Source: Gemmatimonadota bacterium
GTDB lineage: Bacteria; Gemmatimonadota; Gemmatimonadetes; Longimicrobiales; Gaopeijiaceae
NCBI GenBank assembly: GCA_022564055.1
Contig: JADFMD010000011.1
Span: forward strand, 1 to 52,612
Reading direction: 5' to 3'
Length of the DNA stretch: 52,612 nt
Each line of letters starts with the position of its first letter. The stretch's first letter is position 1. Shown here piece by piece: positions 44,352 to 52,612 of the stretch. The position numbers and the translations under genes were made by a program. The notes under the pieces were generated by a model. That model searched no databases and was not told where the DNA came from. It was given only the letters and a program-made list of their open reading frames with translations.

Positions 44352-45829
44352 TCGCTCCCCACTACATGCGCAATCAGGTCGTACTCTTCCGCATCATCGA
44401 TTTCCAGCGTCACAAACTGGCCGGGCGCCAGCCCATCGTAAGGATGAACGTGGGTGACACCGTCGACGTCGAGCGCCTGGCCGACCGTCCGCGCGACCCC
44501 CACCGGCCGTCCACCTGCAGCCGCCTCAAACGGGCCGGGGTCGTTCAGAACCTCATCCACCAGCGCCGGAAATCTCCGGCCGATCAGCGCCTCGTTTCGT
44601 TCGGAGGAGATAATGCGCTGAACGTCCATGAGTTCCTCGAGGCGTTCCCGCTTCAGCGAATCCGGGATCTGGTCAGGCATGTCCGCAGCGGGCGTGCCAT
44701 CCTCCACCGAGTATGTGAACGCCCCCACCCGGTCAAAACGAAGCTCTTCCAGAAAATCGAGCATGTCGTGGAAATCGTCCTCCGACTCCCCCGGAAATCC
44801 GACGATCACCGTCGTTCGGAGCGTCAGGTCGGGAACCGCCTCCCGGATCCACGACACGCGCTCCCGTATGAGCTCCTGCCGTTCCGGTCTCCGCATCGCT
44901 TTGAGAATCCGGTCGCTTCCGTGTTGGAGCGGCATATCCAGATAGGGGAGGAGCACCTTCTCGCGCGCCATCAAATCGACCGTCTCACGGGTAATGCCCG
45001 ACGGATACATGTAAAACAGGCGAAGCCACGCCACATCCGTATCGGCGATCAAGGCCCGCAGCAAATCGGGGAGGAGGGGCGCTGAACGGTCCTTTCTGCG
45101 CAGGTCCCGTCCATACCAGGTCGTGTCCTGGGAGATGATGTTCAACTCTTTCACGCCCTGCCTTACCAAAGCCTGAGCCTCGCTCACCAAATCGGGGAGC
45201 GGCGCGGAACGGTGCAGCCCACGGAAGCTCGGAATGGCGCAGAACGAACACGTGTGGTCACAGCCCTCGCTGATCTTGAGGAAGGACGTGTGCGGCGTCT
45301 CGGTGGAAAGGATACGCAGAGGCCGTTCCATCGTCGGCACGTTCTCCCATACCTCCGGGAGAAAGCCGCGACGACGGAGTTCCGGTATCAGAGAGGCCAT
45401 CTCCGAAAGGCCCAGAAAGAGGTCCACCTCCGGCATCTCGGCGCTGAGCTCCTTCTTATACCGTTGGACCATACATCCCACCGCGACCACCGCCCGAACA
45501 CGGCCCTCCTTCTTGAGTCGGCACGCCTCCAGGATGGTCTCGATCGACTGCTCCTTGGCCGACTCGATGAACCCGCAGGTGTTCACCACCACCACGTCCG
45601 CACGGCTGATGTCGGAGGACACGCGAGCGCCGTGTCCTACCAACGTCGCCAACATTTTTTCTGAATCGACGGTGTTCTTGTCGCACCCCAGCGTCACGAG
45701 CCCGACCTGAGGCCCGTCGGCGGGGCCAATCGGATCGATCGACAAGCGAACGGCTTCCACATCTCGCGCCACATCGGATCGGATCGGGTCGGGAGCCAGG
45801 GGAAATACGGGCAGAAACCTTGTGCTCAT
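44348..45829 (-). CDS. rimO: ribosomal protein S12 methylthiotransferase
   Basis: RimO adds a methylthio group to an Asp of ribosomal protein S12. The 493-residue protein from ATG 45829 has the MTTase N-terminal cysteines in VTLGCDKNTVDSEKML, VNTCGFIESAKEQS and AVGCMVQRYKKEL, the radical SAM motif KISEGCDHTCSFCAIPSFRG, the MPLQHGSDRILKAMRRP block and a C-terminal TRAM domain. A 555-codon frame to 46015 is not used because it runs into lolA. The ATGA overlap with lolA suggests coupling. Confidence 0.95.
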   Translation of the reverse strand: MSTRFLPVFPLAPDPIRSDVARDVEAVRLSIDPIGPADGPQVGLVTLGCDKNTVDSEKMLATLVGHGARVSSDISRADVVVVNTCGFIESAKEQSIETILEACRLKKEGRVRAVVAVGCMVQRYKKELSAEMPEVDLFLGLSEMASLIPELRRRGFLPEVWENVPTMERPLRILSTETPHTSFLKISEGCDHTCSFCAIPSFRGLHRSAPLPDLVSEAQALVRQGVKELNIISQDTTWYGRDLRRKDRSAPLLPDLLRALIADTDVAWLRLFYMYPSGITRETVDLMAREKVLLPYLDMPLQHGSDRILKAMRRPERQELIRERVSWIREAVPDLTLRTTVIVGFPGESEDDFHDMLDFLEELRFDRVGAFTYSVEDGTPAADMPDQIPDSLKRERLEELMDVQRIISSERNEALIGRRFPALVDEVLNDPGPFEAAAGGRPVGVARTVGQALDVDGVTHVHPYDGLAPGQFVTLEIDDAEEYDLIAHVVGSE

Positions 45830-46536
45830 CTCGAGCTCACCCCCGCACCTTCGGGTGCCGTCATCACCCGCGCGCCTCGGGGTGGCACAAAGCGGAATTC
45901 TTCGTCTGGGATCGGGAGGTTCACGCGGATCTCCGTGAGCCGGATCCTTCGGATCGTCTCGTTCGTTTCGTGGATGTCCAAACCCGTGATCAAATAGCTG
46001 TCGACATCGAACCAAACGACCGCGGATCGAAAGTTCGCGGGGCGCGAGCCAGAGACCTCCCTCGGCGTCAAGGTGATCTTATGTGAGGTACCGTCGCCCA
46101 TCGGCTCTCGGCCCTCATGCACGGCATCGAACCGCCCGCGCGGATCTTCCAGAAAGCTCCGGTAGAAGTTGAACCCGCCCCCGGAGCCTGCCGCCGAAAA
46201 ACGCATCACCTGCATGTCGTCCATACTGGGATAGAAGGTCCAGAGGAACTCCCCGTCCCCCACCACCAGATCCCCCTCCGGGTCGCTGAAGCGCATGGAA
46301 AAACGGTCCGGTCGCCTTTGGCAGACCGTGCCCTCCCCCGAACGGGTCTGGCTCAGGAGAGTGATCTCGATCACCTGCCGAAAGTGGGCGCAGAGGGTCT
46401 CGAGACGGTAGTAACGGTCGCTAGCCTCGTATAGCACCTGGTAGGCCTGGCCGTCCTGGCCGTGGAGCGCCTGCGGCGCCGCTCCGAGGGAGACCAGCAG
46501 CAGGGGAATGATCAGGATGGGGAACGGCTCGTTCAT
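45826..46536 (-). CDS. lolA: LolA-like outer-membrane lipoprotein carrier
   Basis: A secreted protein of 236 residues from ATG 46536, chosen because MNEPFPILIIPLLLVSLGAA is a clear signal peptide ending near ALHGQ. The rest reads LETLCAHFRQVIEITLLSQ, ERPDRFSMRFSDPEG, VGDGEFLWTFYPSMDD and the C-terminal TEIRVNLPIPDEEFRFVPP, the LolA/LolB fold. It likely ferries lipoproteins to the outer membrane. An overlapping start at 46605 is possible but lacks the signal peptide start. No LolB is present. Confidence 0.88.
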   Translation of the reverse strand: MNEPFPILIIPLLLVSLGAAPQALHGQDGQAYQVLYEASDRYYRLETLCAHFRQVIEITLLSQTRSGEGTVCQRRPDRFSMRFSDPEGDLVVGDGEFLWTFYPSMDDMQVMRFSAAGSGGGFNFYRSFLEDPRGRFDAVHEGREPMGDGTSHKITLTPREVSGSRPANFRSAVVWFDVDSYLITGLDIHETNETIRRIRLTEIRVNLPIPDEEFRFVPPRGARVMTAPEGAGVSSR

Positions 46537-46601
46537 ACGCGGTCCATACACGATGCGCCACAAGCCCGTTCCGAGGGAGGACTGGCCTGGACCGGGCGCC
46601 A

Positions 46602-48995
46602 TCACATTCCCCGGTTCGCGCAGATCGACTCCAGCTCGTCGAGGCCGACGAGCACTTCCCTCGCCTTCGAGCCCTCGGAGGGGCCCAAAATGCCGGCGTC
46701 ATGTAGTTGATCCACGATCCGGGCGGCTCGCCCGTACCCGATCTTGAGCTTTCGCTGGAGCAGCGATGTCGAGCCCTGCTTCTGGTGGACACACACCTCG
46801 CCGGCCGCGTGGAAGAGGTCATCCCACTCCGCAGCGCCTACGGCCCCGACCGCCATCTCGACCTCCTTCTCATGGGCCCGCATCTGTTGGAGAATGTCCG
46901 ATTCATGCGCCGCTTCAGTCTCGTCCAGCGCCCTGTTCTGAAGCTCGATCTGATCCCGGTACCAGGCCATCATCCGATCGGTCTCCGCCGTCGAGATGTA
47001 GGCGCCCTGGATCCGGACGGGTTCGCTCGTGCCCGGTGGCAGGAAGAGCATATCGCCGTTGCCGAGCAGGCTGTCGGCGCCGTTCTGGTCGAGGATGGTG
47101 CGTGAATCGGTCTTCGACGCTACGCGGAAAGCGATCCGGCAGGGAAAATTCGCCTTGATCAAGCCGGTAATCACGTTCACGCTCGGCCGCTGCGTAGCTA
47201 CGATCAGGTGGATTCCGATGGCCCTGGCCTTTTGGGCCAAATGGGTGAGTGGCTTCTCCACCTCGCTCTGTACGGTCATCATGAGGTCCGCCAGCTCGTC
47301 GACGACCACCACGATGTAAGGCAGAATCCCGTCGCGGTAGATCCACCGATCCGGATCATCGTCGGCACCCTTCGGCTCGACCCGCCGGAGCGTCCCACCC
47401 TCCTTTACCCGTTCGTTGAACTCGCCGATCGAGCGCACGCCGTTCGCGTTCAACAGGATATAGCGGCGATCCATCTCCAGGACCGCCCATTTGAGGAGCC
47501 CCGCGGCATCTCGAGGGTCGGTTACCACCTTGTGGCGGAGGTGCGGCAACAACCGGTACGTGGAGAGCTCCACCATCTTGGGATCGACCATCAGGAGCCT
47601 CAACGTCTTGGGCGTGTGGCGGTAGATCAAGCTGGTGATGATGGTGTTGAGGCAGATCGACTTCCCGGACCCCGTAGCGCCAGCGATGAGGATGTGGGGC
47701 ATGTCGTGGAGATCTGCCACGTACGGCTGCCCCCTGAGATCCTTGCCGAGCGCCAACGGGAGCTCGGCGCGGCTGCGTTGGTAGGTCGGTGAGTCGAGGA
47801 TGTCACGGAGGCGGACCACCTCGGGGTGGGGGTTCGGGATTTCTACCCCGACGGCGCCCTTTCCGGGAATCGGTGCCACGATCCGGATACTCTGGGCCTT
47901 CATCGCCAGGGCGAGGTCGGCGTCCAGGTTCGCGATCTTGTTCACCTTCACCCCCGGCGCGGGGATGACCTCATACTGCGTGACCACGGGCCCCGTCGTG
48001 CGTCCGCCTAATTCACCTTCGACGTTGAAGGTCCGAAGCTTTTCGATCAGAACCTCGCCCAGGGCGTCGAGCTCCCGCTCCATGTCATGACGGTGTTCGT
48101 CATCCGCCGCCGACATGAACTCCATCGGCGGAAGCCCCGTTTCGGAGACCGTGCCTTCCGCAAACGGGTCGGGGAGCGGGCGCCCGGCGTCACCGAGCAG
48201 GCCGTCATCGTCTCTAGCGCCCCCGTCGCCCAGGTCCCTCTCCCCGTCTCCGCCCCCCTTTTCGTCCTGACCGACCGCCGCCAGATCTCCCTCGAAGGGC
48301 TCCCCCTCCACATTATCGTGGGCGTCGGTACCGGCATCCCTGGTGTCGTCCTCCGCTTCGGACACTCCATCACCCTCGAGGAGATCCATCGGCGGCGTTT
48401 GCTCCAGCCGATCCCTCGAGCGCTGGTCCCACCAGGCCTTGAGTCTTTCCGCCAATACGAAGAGGCGACGAGTTCCGCGTGCCATCACCCCAGTCCCTTG
48501 CGCCAGGCCGTGGGCCAAGGACCGAAGCGGATTCCACCCCAAGGTGCCCACGGATAGCATCACGAGGAGAAGCAGAACGACAAGGGACGCTCCAAAAACA
48601 CCGAACGCCATCAGGAGCGGAGGACCGGCCAGTTCACCCCATCGGCCTACGGTCTCCCCGTCCTGGCCGAGGATCCTGAGACCGACGGGCACGATCAGGA
48701 GAAGGCCTCCCATGAGAATCGAGAGACGGGCTGTCCTCCCCACGGAAAGCCACTCGCTCGCCCGGAGCCCACCAAAGAAGAGGAGGCCGGGCACGAAAAA
48801 CGCCGCCACCCCTACCAGCGTATAGAGCACACGCCGCACCACTTCTCCGACCACACCCACCATATTCCCCGACGGAAACCATTCCCCGCCCCTCGGGCCA
48901 AGCACCGATACGGGGATGAGGGCGGCAAGAAGAAAGAGCGCCAGCGCCAACAAGCCGGTGGCCATGACGTCTCGCTGCTGCTTCTTAGACAGCAT
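46602..48995 (-). CDS. ftsK: DNA translocase FtsK
   Basis: FtsK pumps chromosome dimers through the division septum and coordinates XerCD. The protein has 797 residues from ATG 48995 (an upstream GTG at 49010 would add five). Four N-terminal membrane segments (residues 10-150) are followed by an acidic linker (about 205-300) and the motor, with Walker A GATGSGKSICLN, Walker B region YIVVVVDELADLMM, and a C-terminal gamma winged helix (STSLLQRKLKIGYGRAARIV). The gamma domain would read KOPS sites. Confidence 0.96.
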   Translation of the reverse strand: MLSKKQQRDVMATGLLALALFLLAALIPVSVLGPRGGEWFPSGNMVGVVGEVVRRVLYTLVGVAAFFVPGLLFFGGLRASEWLSVGRTARLSILMGGLLLIVPVGLRILGQDGETVGRWGELAGPPLLMAFGVFGASLVVLLLLVMLSVGTLGWNPLRSLAHGLAQGTGVMARGTRRLFVLAERLKAWWDQRSRDRLEQTPPMDLLEGDGVSEAEDDTRDAGTDAHDNVEGEPFEGDLAAVGQDEKGGGDGERDLGDGGARDDDGLLGDAGRPLPDPFAEGTVSETGLPPMEFMSAADDEHRHDMERELDALGEVLIEKLRTFNVEGELGGRTTGPVVTQYEVIPAPGVKVNKIANLDADLALAMKAQSIRIVAPIPGKGAVGVEIPNPHPEVVRLRDILDSPTYQRSRAELPLALGKDLRGQPYVADLHDMPHILIAGATGSGKSICLNTIITSLIYRHTPKTLRLLMVDPKMVELSTYRLLPHLRHKVVTDPRDAAGLLKWAVLEMDRRYILLNANGVRSIGEFNERVKEGGTLRRVEPKGADDDPDRWIYRDGILPYIVVVVDELADLMMTVQSEVEKPLTHLAQKARAIGIHLIVATQRPSVNVITGLIKANFPCRIAFRVASKTDSRTILDQNGADSLLGNGDMLFLPPGTSEPVRIQGAYISTAETDRMMAWYRDQIELQNRALDETEAAHESDILQQMRAHEKEVEMAVGAVGAAEWDDLFHAAGEVCVHQKQGSTSLLQRKLKIGYGRAARIVDQLHDAGILGPSEGSKAREVLVGLDELESICANRGM

Positions 48996-49025
48996 CAGGA
49001 TGCACCCCACTTCATCAGCAGGCCT

Positions 49026-49772
49026 CTAAGCTGTGGGCCCGGAGGACCCCGCGTCCAGGGAAGGCAGCTGGATGACCCGGTCGTCCATCTCAGGTACTAC
49101 GGAGTGGCGATCGATTTCGGCGCAGATATCGAGATCCTCCCGGAATCCGTTCTCGATCAGTTGCTGGCCCGTCGAGGTGGACGCGAGGAAATGGGCGTTG
49201 ACGCGGAAGGTCAGTGCCATCTCAACGGCGCCCATCGCGGCGTCGTTGAGTTCGACGTCTGTCCCGGCCGCCGTCCGGATACGCTGCACCAGGGCTCCCG
49301 CACAGACCGCGTCGTCGAGAGAGAATTGCCCCTCTTTACCGGCGCAAACCACGACGATCGATGCGGCCTCCATCACCTCCGCCGCGACCGCACCAAGATT
49401 CATGAAGCTGCAAGCCAGGACCCTCACGGCATCTTCGACCAGGAAGAAGGCACGGGTTCCATTCGTGGTGCTCATGACCAACCGCTTTCCCGCCACCCGC
49501 TCGGCCGAGAATTCCCGGGGAGAATTCCCGAGGTCGAATCCCTCGATGATGAGCCCGCGCGCCTCACCGCACAGAATCGTGTCCTCCCGCCCGAGAGAAG
49601 ACGCCAACCTGATCGCCTCCTCGGTCGAGGGAACCGGAAAGACGCCCTGGGCGCCATTGGCCAGCGCCTCCACGATCGAGCTCGTCGCACGGAGGACATC
49701 GATCACCACGACCGTGCTCCCCGTCCTGTCGGCCAGTGAGGCCGCCGGCTCGAAATGGACGTCGATCTTCAT
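49026..49772 (-). CDS. comB: ComB-like 2-phosphosulfolactate phosphatase
   Basis: A 248-residue protein with [54 protein letters not shown] and [15 protein letters not shown], typical of the ComB family. Named members hydrolyse 2-phosphosulfolactate in coenzyme M synthesis, but the family is broad in bacteria without that pathway, so the substrate here is uncertain. It overlaps accC by four bases. Confidence 0.85.
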   Translation of the reverse strand: MKIDVHFEPAASLADRTGSTVVVIDVLRATSSIVEALANGAQGVFPVPSTEEAIRLASSLGREDTILCGEARGLIIEGFDLGNSPREFSAERVAGKRLVMSTTNGTRAFFLVEDAVRVLACSFMNLGAVAAEVMEAASIVVVCAGKEGQFSLDDAVCAGALVQRIRTAAGTDVELNDAAMGAVEMALTFRVNAHFLASTSTGQQLIENGFREDLDICAEIDRHSVVPEMDDRVIQLPSLDAGSSGPTA

Positions 49773-51127
49773 CGGTCGCCGCGGCGCTCGCCTAGGAAAC
49801 GCTCCACGAACCCGGTGTCCACCCCACCGGCCACGAACTGCTCATCGCGCGTAATTTCGGAGAGGAACGGAATCGTGGTGCTGATGCCCTCGATCACAAA
49901 GAACTCGAGCGCATGGCGGGCACGTACGATGGTCTCTTCCCGATCCCTGCCGCTGACGATCAACTTGGCCAATAGAGAATCATAGTAAGGGGGTACCTGA
50001 TAACCGGCGTACAGATGCGTGTCGAGCCGGACACCGGGTCCGCCCGGAGGATGGAAGGTCGTGATCAGGCCCGGCGACGGTGCGAAATCCCGTAAAGCGT
50101 CTTCGGCATTCACGCGAAATTCTATGGCGTGCCCCCGCACCTTGGGAATCTCACTGGGGAACGACAAAGGCTCGCCGGCGGCCACGCGAATCTGCTCCTT
50201 CACGAGATCGAGTCCCGTCGTGACCTCCGTGACCGGATGCTCCACCTGGATCCTCGTGTTCATTTCGATAAAATAGAACGATCCATCGGTATCGACGAGA
50301 AATTCGACCGTGCCGGCTCCCACGTAATCGATCCCTTCCGCCGCCCGCACAGCAGCTTCTCCCATCTTCTCACGCAGGTCCGGCGTCAGCGCCGGCGAGG
50401 GAGCCTCTTCAATCAGCTTTTGATGTCTGCGTTGGATGGAGCAATCTCGCTCACCGAGGTGGACCACCCTGCCATGCCGGTCCCCGAACACCTGGAACTC
50501 GACGTGCTTCGGTCGGACGATGCATTTCTCGAGGTAGACGTCCGAATCATCGAATGCTGCTTGGGCCTCGCTCTGGGCCGCCTGGAACTGCCGGAGAAAG
50601 CTCTTCTTATCGGAGGCGACCCGCATTCCCTTCCCTCCCCCACCGGAAGAGGCCTTGATCATAACCGGAAAGCCGATCTCCGCCGCGGCCTTCTCGGCCT
50701 CGTCGGGATCCGATATGACACCGTCCGATCCCGGCACCGTGGGCACCCCGAGGTCCATCATGGTCCGACGCGCCGTCGCCTTGTCGCCCATCGCACGAAT
50801 CTGATCGGGATTCGGGCCCACGAACACGATGTCCGTACGGTCACAGATTTCACTGAACTCGGCGTTCTCCGCCAAGAAGCCGTACCCCGGGTGGATGGCC
50901 TCGGCTCCCGTCACCTCCGCGGCCGAAATGATCTGCGGAATGTTCAGGTAGCTGTCCTTCGCCGGTGGCGGTCCGATGCAGACGTCCTCATCCGAGAAGC
51001 GGACATGGAGCGACTCGCGGTCCGCCTCCGAGTACACCGCCACCGTCTTCACGCCGAGTTCGTGGCACGCCCGAATGATCCGCAGGGCAATCTCACCGCG
51101 ATTGGCGATCAGCAGCTTCTTGAACAC
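49769..51127 (-). CDS. accC: biotin carboxylase subunit of acetyl-CoA carboxylase
   Basis: AccC carboxylates biotin on AccB with ATP and bicarbonate for fatty-acid synthesis. The 452-residue protein has the ATP-grasp fold: [22 protein letters not shown], the [16 protein letters not shown] block, the glycine loop [27 protein letters not shown] and the signature [14 protein letters not shown] with active-site Arg. Order accB-accC is standard, with a 41-base gap. Confidence 0.97.
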   Translation of the reverse strand: MFKKLLIANRGEIALRIIRACHELGVKTVAVYSEADRESLHVRFSDEDVCIGPPPAKDSYLNIPQIISAAEVTGAEAIHPGYGFLAENAEFSEICDRTDIVFVGPNPDQIRAMGDKATARRTMMDLGVPTVPGSDGVISDPDEAEKAAAEIGFPVMIKASSGGGGKGMRVASDKKSFLRQFQAAQSEAQAAFDDSDVYLEKCIVRPKHVEFQVFGDRHGRVVHLGERDCSIQRRHQKLIEEAPSPALTPDLREKMGEAAVRAAEGIDYVGAGTVEFLVDTDGSFYFIEMNTRIQVEHPVTEVTTGLDLVKEQIRVAAGEPLSFPSEIPKVRGHAIEFRVNAEDALRDFAPSPGLITTFHPPGGPGVRLDTHLYAGYQVPPYYDSLLAKLIVSGRDREETIVRARHALEFFVIEGISTTIPFLSEITRDEQFVAGGVDTGFVERFLGERRGDR

Positions 51128-51168
51128 TCAGCGCACCTCGAGACGCCCTGATGGCCCCTGGGCCTCAG

Positions 51169-51651
51169 TCACGGAGAAACGCGAAACAGCACCTGCCCGA
51201 ACTCCACCGGTTCGCCACTTTCGACACAGATCTCGCGAATTACGCCGGAAACCTCACTTTCCAGCTCATTCATAAGCTTCATGGCCTCGATGATGCAGAG
51301 CGTTTCACCCGGTGAAACGGTGGTGCCCAAATCCACGTACGCCGGAGCGTCCGGAGCCGGAGCCCGGTAGAAGGTGCCGACCATGGGAGACTTGACCTCC
51401 AACAGGCCGGACGCCGTGGAGGCGTCCTCGGAATCCGGAGCGTGCCCCTCATGCGCGGCGGTAGCCGCGCCGCCGGGATCCAGTCCCGCCGATGGTACAG
51501 GGACGGTCTGCAGGGCCGAAAAGGTGCCAGGATCGAAAGAGGGAGTTCTTGCGAGCCGGATGCGGGTGCCTCCTCGCTCGATCTCGATTTCTTCCAGCCC
51601 GCTTTCGTCGAGCGCCTTGATGAGGCTTTTGATGAAGTCCAGATCCATCAT
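51169..51651 (-). CDS. accB: biotin carboxyl carrier protein
   Basis: AccB is the biotinylated carrier of acetyl-CoA carboxylase. The 160-residue protein has an N-terminal helical part (IKSLIKALDESGLEEIEIER), a Pro/Ala-rich linker and the C-terminal biotinyl domain with KSPMVGTFYRAPAPDAPAYV and the acceptor Lys125 in EAMKLMNELES. The ATGA overlap with efp links it to translation genes. Confidence 0.97.
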   Translation of the reverse strand: MMDLDFIKSLIKALDESGLEEIEIERGGTRIRLARTPSFDPGTFSALQTVPVPSAGLDPGGAATAAHEGHAPDSEDASTASGLLEVKSPMVGTFYRAPAPDAPAYVDLGTTVSPGETLCIIEAMKLMNELESEVSGVIREICVESGEPVEFGQVLFRVSP

Positions 51652-52214
51652 GACGACGCTCGGGTCAAATACTTCTCTTCCCGGCGGTCCACTTTGACCA
51701 CTTCTCCTTCTTCGATAAACAGCGGCACCTGAATCACGGCGCCGGTTTCCAGCGTGGCTGGTTTCGTGCCCCCCTGGGCCGTGTCACCCTTGAATCCGGG
51801 GTCGGTCTGGGTGACCACCAACTCCACGAACTGAGGTAGCTCGACACTGATGACCGTGCCGTCGTGGACCAGACCCTCGCACTCCATGTTCTCCTTCAGG
51901 TACCTGAGCTGGTCTTCACCGAGCAGGTCTCCAGAGATCGGAATCATCTCATAGGTCTGCTGGTCCATGAAGTGGTAGAGCTGCCCGTCCGAATAACTGT
52001 AGGTTACGGGTCGTCGCTCCAGCCGCACGTCGGTCACCTTCTCCCCCGCGCGATACGTCCTGTCCACCACCGCCCCGGTAAGGACGTTCTTGAGCTTCGT
52101 CCGGACGAAGGCACCGCCCTTACCAGGCTTTACGTGTTGGAAGTAGACGATGGTCCAGAGCTGGCCATCGATCTCCAGCACCAAGCCGTTACGAAAATCA
52201 GCGGTCGAGGCCAT
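51648..52214 (-). CDS. efp: elongation factor P
   Basis: EF-P relieves ribosome stalling at polyproline. The 188-residue protein has the three-domain fold and the modified-loop sequence VKPGKGGAFVRTKLKN, with Lys32 at the tip as the probable modified residue. Other blocks are NVLTGAVVDRTYRAGEKV, YHFMDQQTYEMIPI and PLFIEEGEVVKVD. It lies 32 bases downstream of aroQ and overlaps accB by four bases, the common aroQ-efp-accB-accC order. Confidence 0.97.
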   Translation of the reverse strand: MASTADFRNGLVLEIDGQLWTIVYFQHVKPGKGGAFVRTKLKNVLTGAVVDRTYRAGEKVTDVRLERRPVTYSYSDGQLYHFMDQQTYEMIPISGDLLGEDQLRYLKENMECEGLVHDGTVISVELPQFVELVVTQTDPGFKGDTAQGGTKPATLETGAVIQVPLFIEEGEVVKVDRREEKYLTRASS

Positions 52215-52246
52215 TACACCCTGTCAGTCGATGAGAATCGGGAAGG

Positions 52247-52612
52247 CTACTCGCCGGTGATTCGAGCTACGAGCCCTCTGAGCGCTAGAAGATAGCCCTG
52301 AGACCCGAAACCTAGAACCACCCCTGCGGCCACCGGCGAGAGATAGGAATGGCGCCGGAAACGCTCACGGGCAGTCGTGTTGGAAAGGTGGACCTCCACG
52401 AACGGGAGCCCCAGGCCCACGAGTCCGTCGCGCAGAGCCACGCTCGTGTGGGTCAGCCCCCCGGGATTGATCACGAAGCCGTCGACCCGCTGGCTGGCCT
52501 CTTCCAGGAAGTCGAGAATGGCTCCCTCCGAGTTGGACTGGAAGGTCTCGACCTCGACCCCCAACTCGTAGCCCAGTGATTCCCCGGCACCGTTGCTGTC
52601 GTCCAACGTATC
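52247..52612 (-). CDS. aroQ: 3-dehydroquinate dehydratase type II (partial)
   Basis: AroQ dehydrates 3-dehydroquinate in the shikimate pathway. The frame runs off the window end, so only the C-terminal about 121 residues are visible; the true start, with the catalytic Tyr region, is outside. Present are GVEVETFQSNSEGAILDFL, FVINPGGLTHTSVALRDGL, the catalytic His in FVEVHLSNTTARERFR and the final SYLSPVAAGVVLGFGSQGY. The TTG at 52606 is not the real start. Confidence 0.93.
   Translation of the reverse strand, partial: DTLDDSNGAGESLGYELGVEVETFQSNSEGAILDFLEEASQRVDGFVINPGGLTHTSVALRDGLVGLGLPFVEVHLSNTTARERFRRHSYLSPVAAGVVLGFGSQGYLLALRGLVARITGE

Overview
The window is one stretch of a GC-rich bacterial chromosome. 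It carries single-copy housekeeping genes and shows no insertion sequence, phage, plasmid or CRISPR signature. The gene content fits a Gram-negative didermic bacterium (Lnt, a LolA-like carrier, outer-membrane barrel). The combination of a Minf_1886-family gene, Rex, a Lnb-like/Lnt pair, inositol-phosphate synthase and compact minus-strand operons points most to Gemmatimonadota or a neighbouring phylum. That assignment is inference from gene content, not a computed phylogeny. Coding density is very high: no gap reaches 300 bases, all but two protein genes lie on the minus strand, and many neighbours overlap by ATGA or GTGA.

Layout in window order (transcription mostly runs right to left). 1-1592: a tRNA with CAU anticodon, a plus-strand slipin and a convergent ftsB. 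1609-7732: enolase, thiL, the NAD(P)HX repair enzyme, two small conserved genes and glyA. 7862-12723: rex, a DnaQ-like exonuclease, thiolase, 3-hydroxybutyryl-CoA dehydrogenase and leucine dehydrogenase, with a perfect Rex operator in front of rex. 12725-15909: rsmA and a partner-switching module (SpoIIE phosphatase, anti-sigma kinase, STAS protein). 16084-22811: coaD, rsmD, recJ, a zinc-ribbon/coiled-coil protein with a long acidic tail, dnaG and yqeY. 22928-29892: a lone plus-strand hypothetical, then prmA, dnaJ, hrcA, hemW, dprA and obgE. 29930-38245: asparaginase, ctpA, tmk, a phosphatidylinositol-type pair (ino1 plus CDP-alcohol phosphotransferase), ylbF, prmC, prfA and rpmE with a structured leader. 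38353-43010: lnt, a Lnb-like DUF4105 gene, a Gfo/Idh/MocA oxidoreductase and a predicted barrel protein. 43068-52612: hemL, rimO, lolA, ftsK, comB, accC, accB, efp and the start of aroQ, which is cut by the window edge.

The most notable observations are two apparent gene-deletion scars. One is a 39-codon minigene in front of dnaG that looks like the first about 21 codons of mutS2 joined to its last codons. The other is a plsC-like C-terminal tail directly after the thiL stop codon. Other points are the Rex-operator-controlled rex/thiolase/hbd cluster, a near full-length hairpin in the rpmE leader, adjacent genes for two different kinds of lipoprotein N-acyltransferase, an NLPY instead of NPPY motif in PrmC, and a 35-residue ORF abutting ino1. 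No clearly new multi-gene system is visible. These scars and regulatory structures are the parts that deserve a second look.
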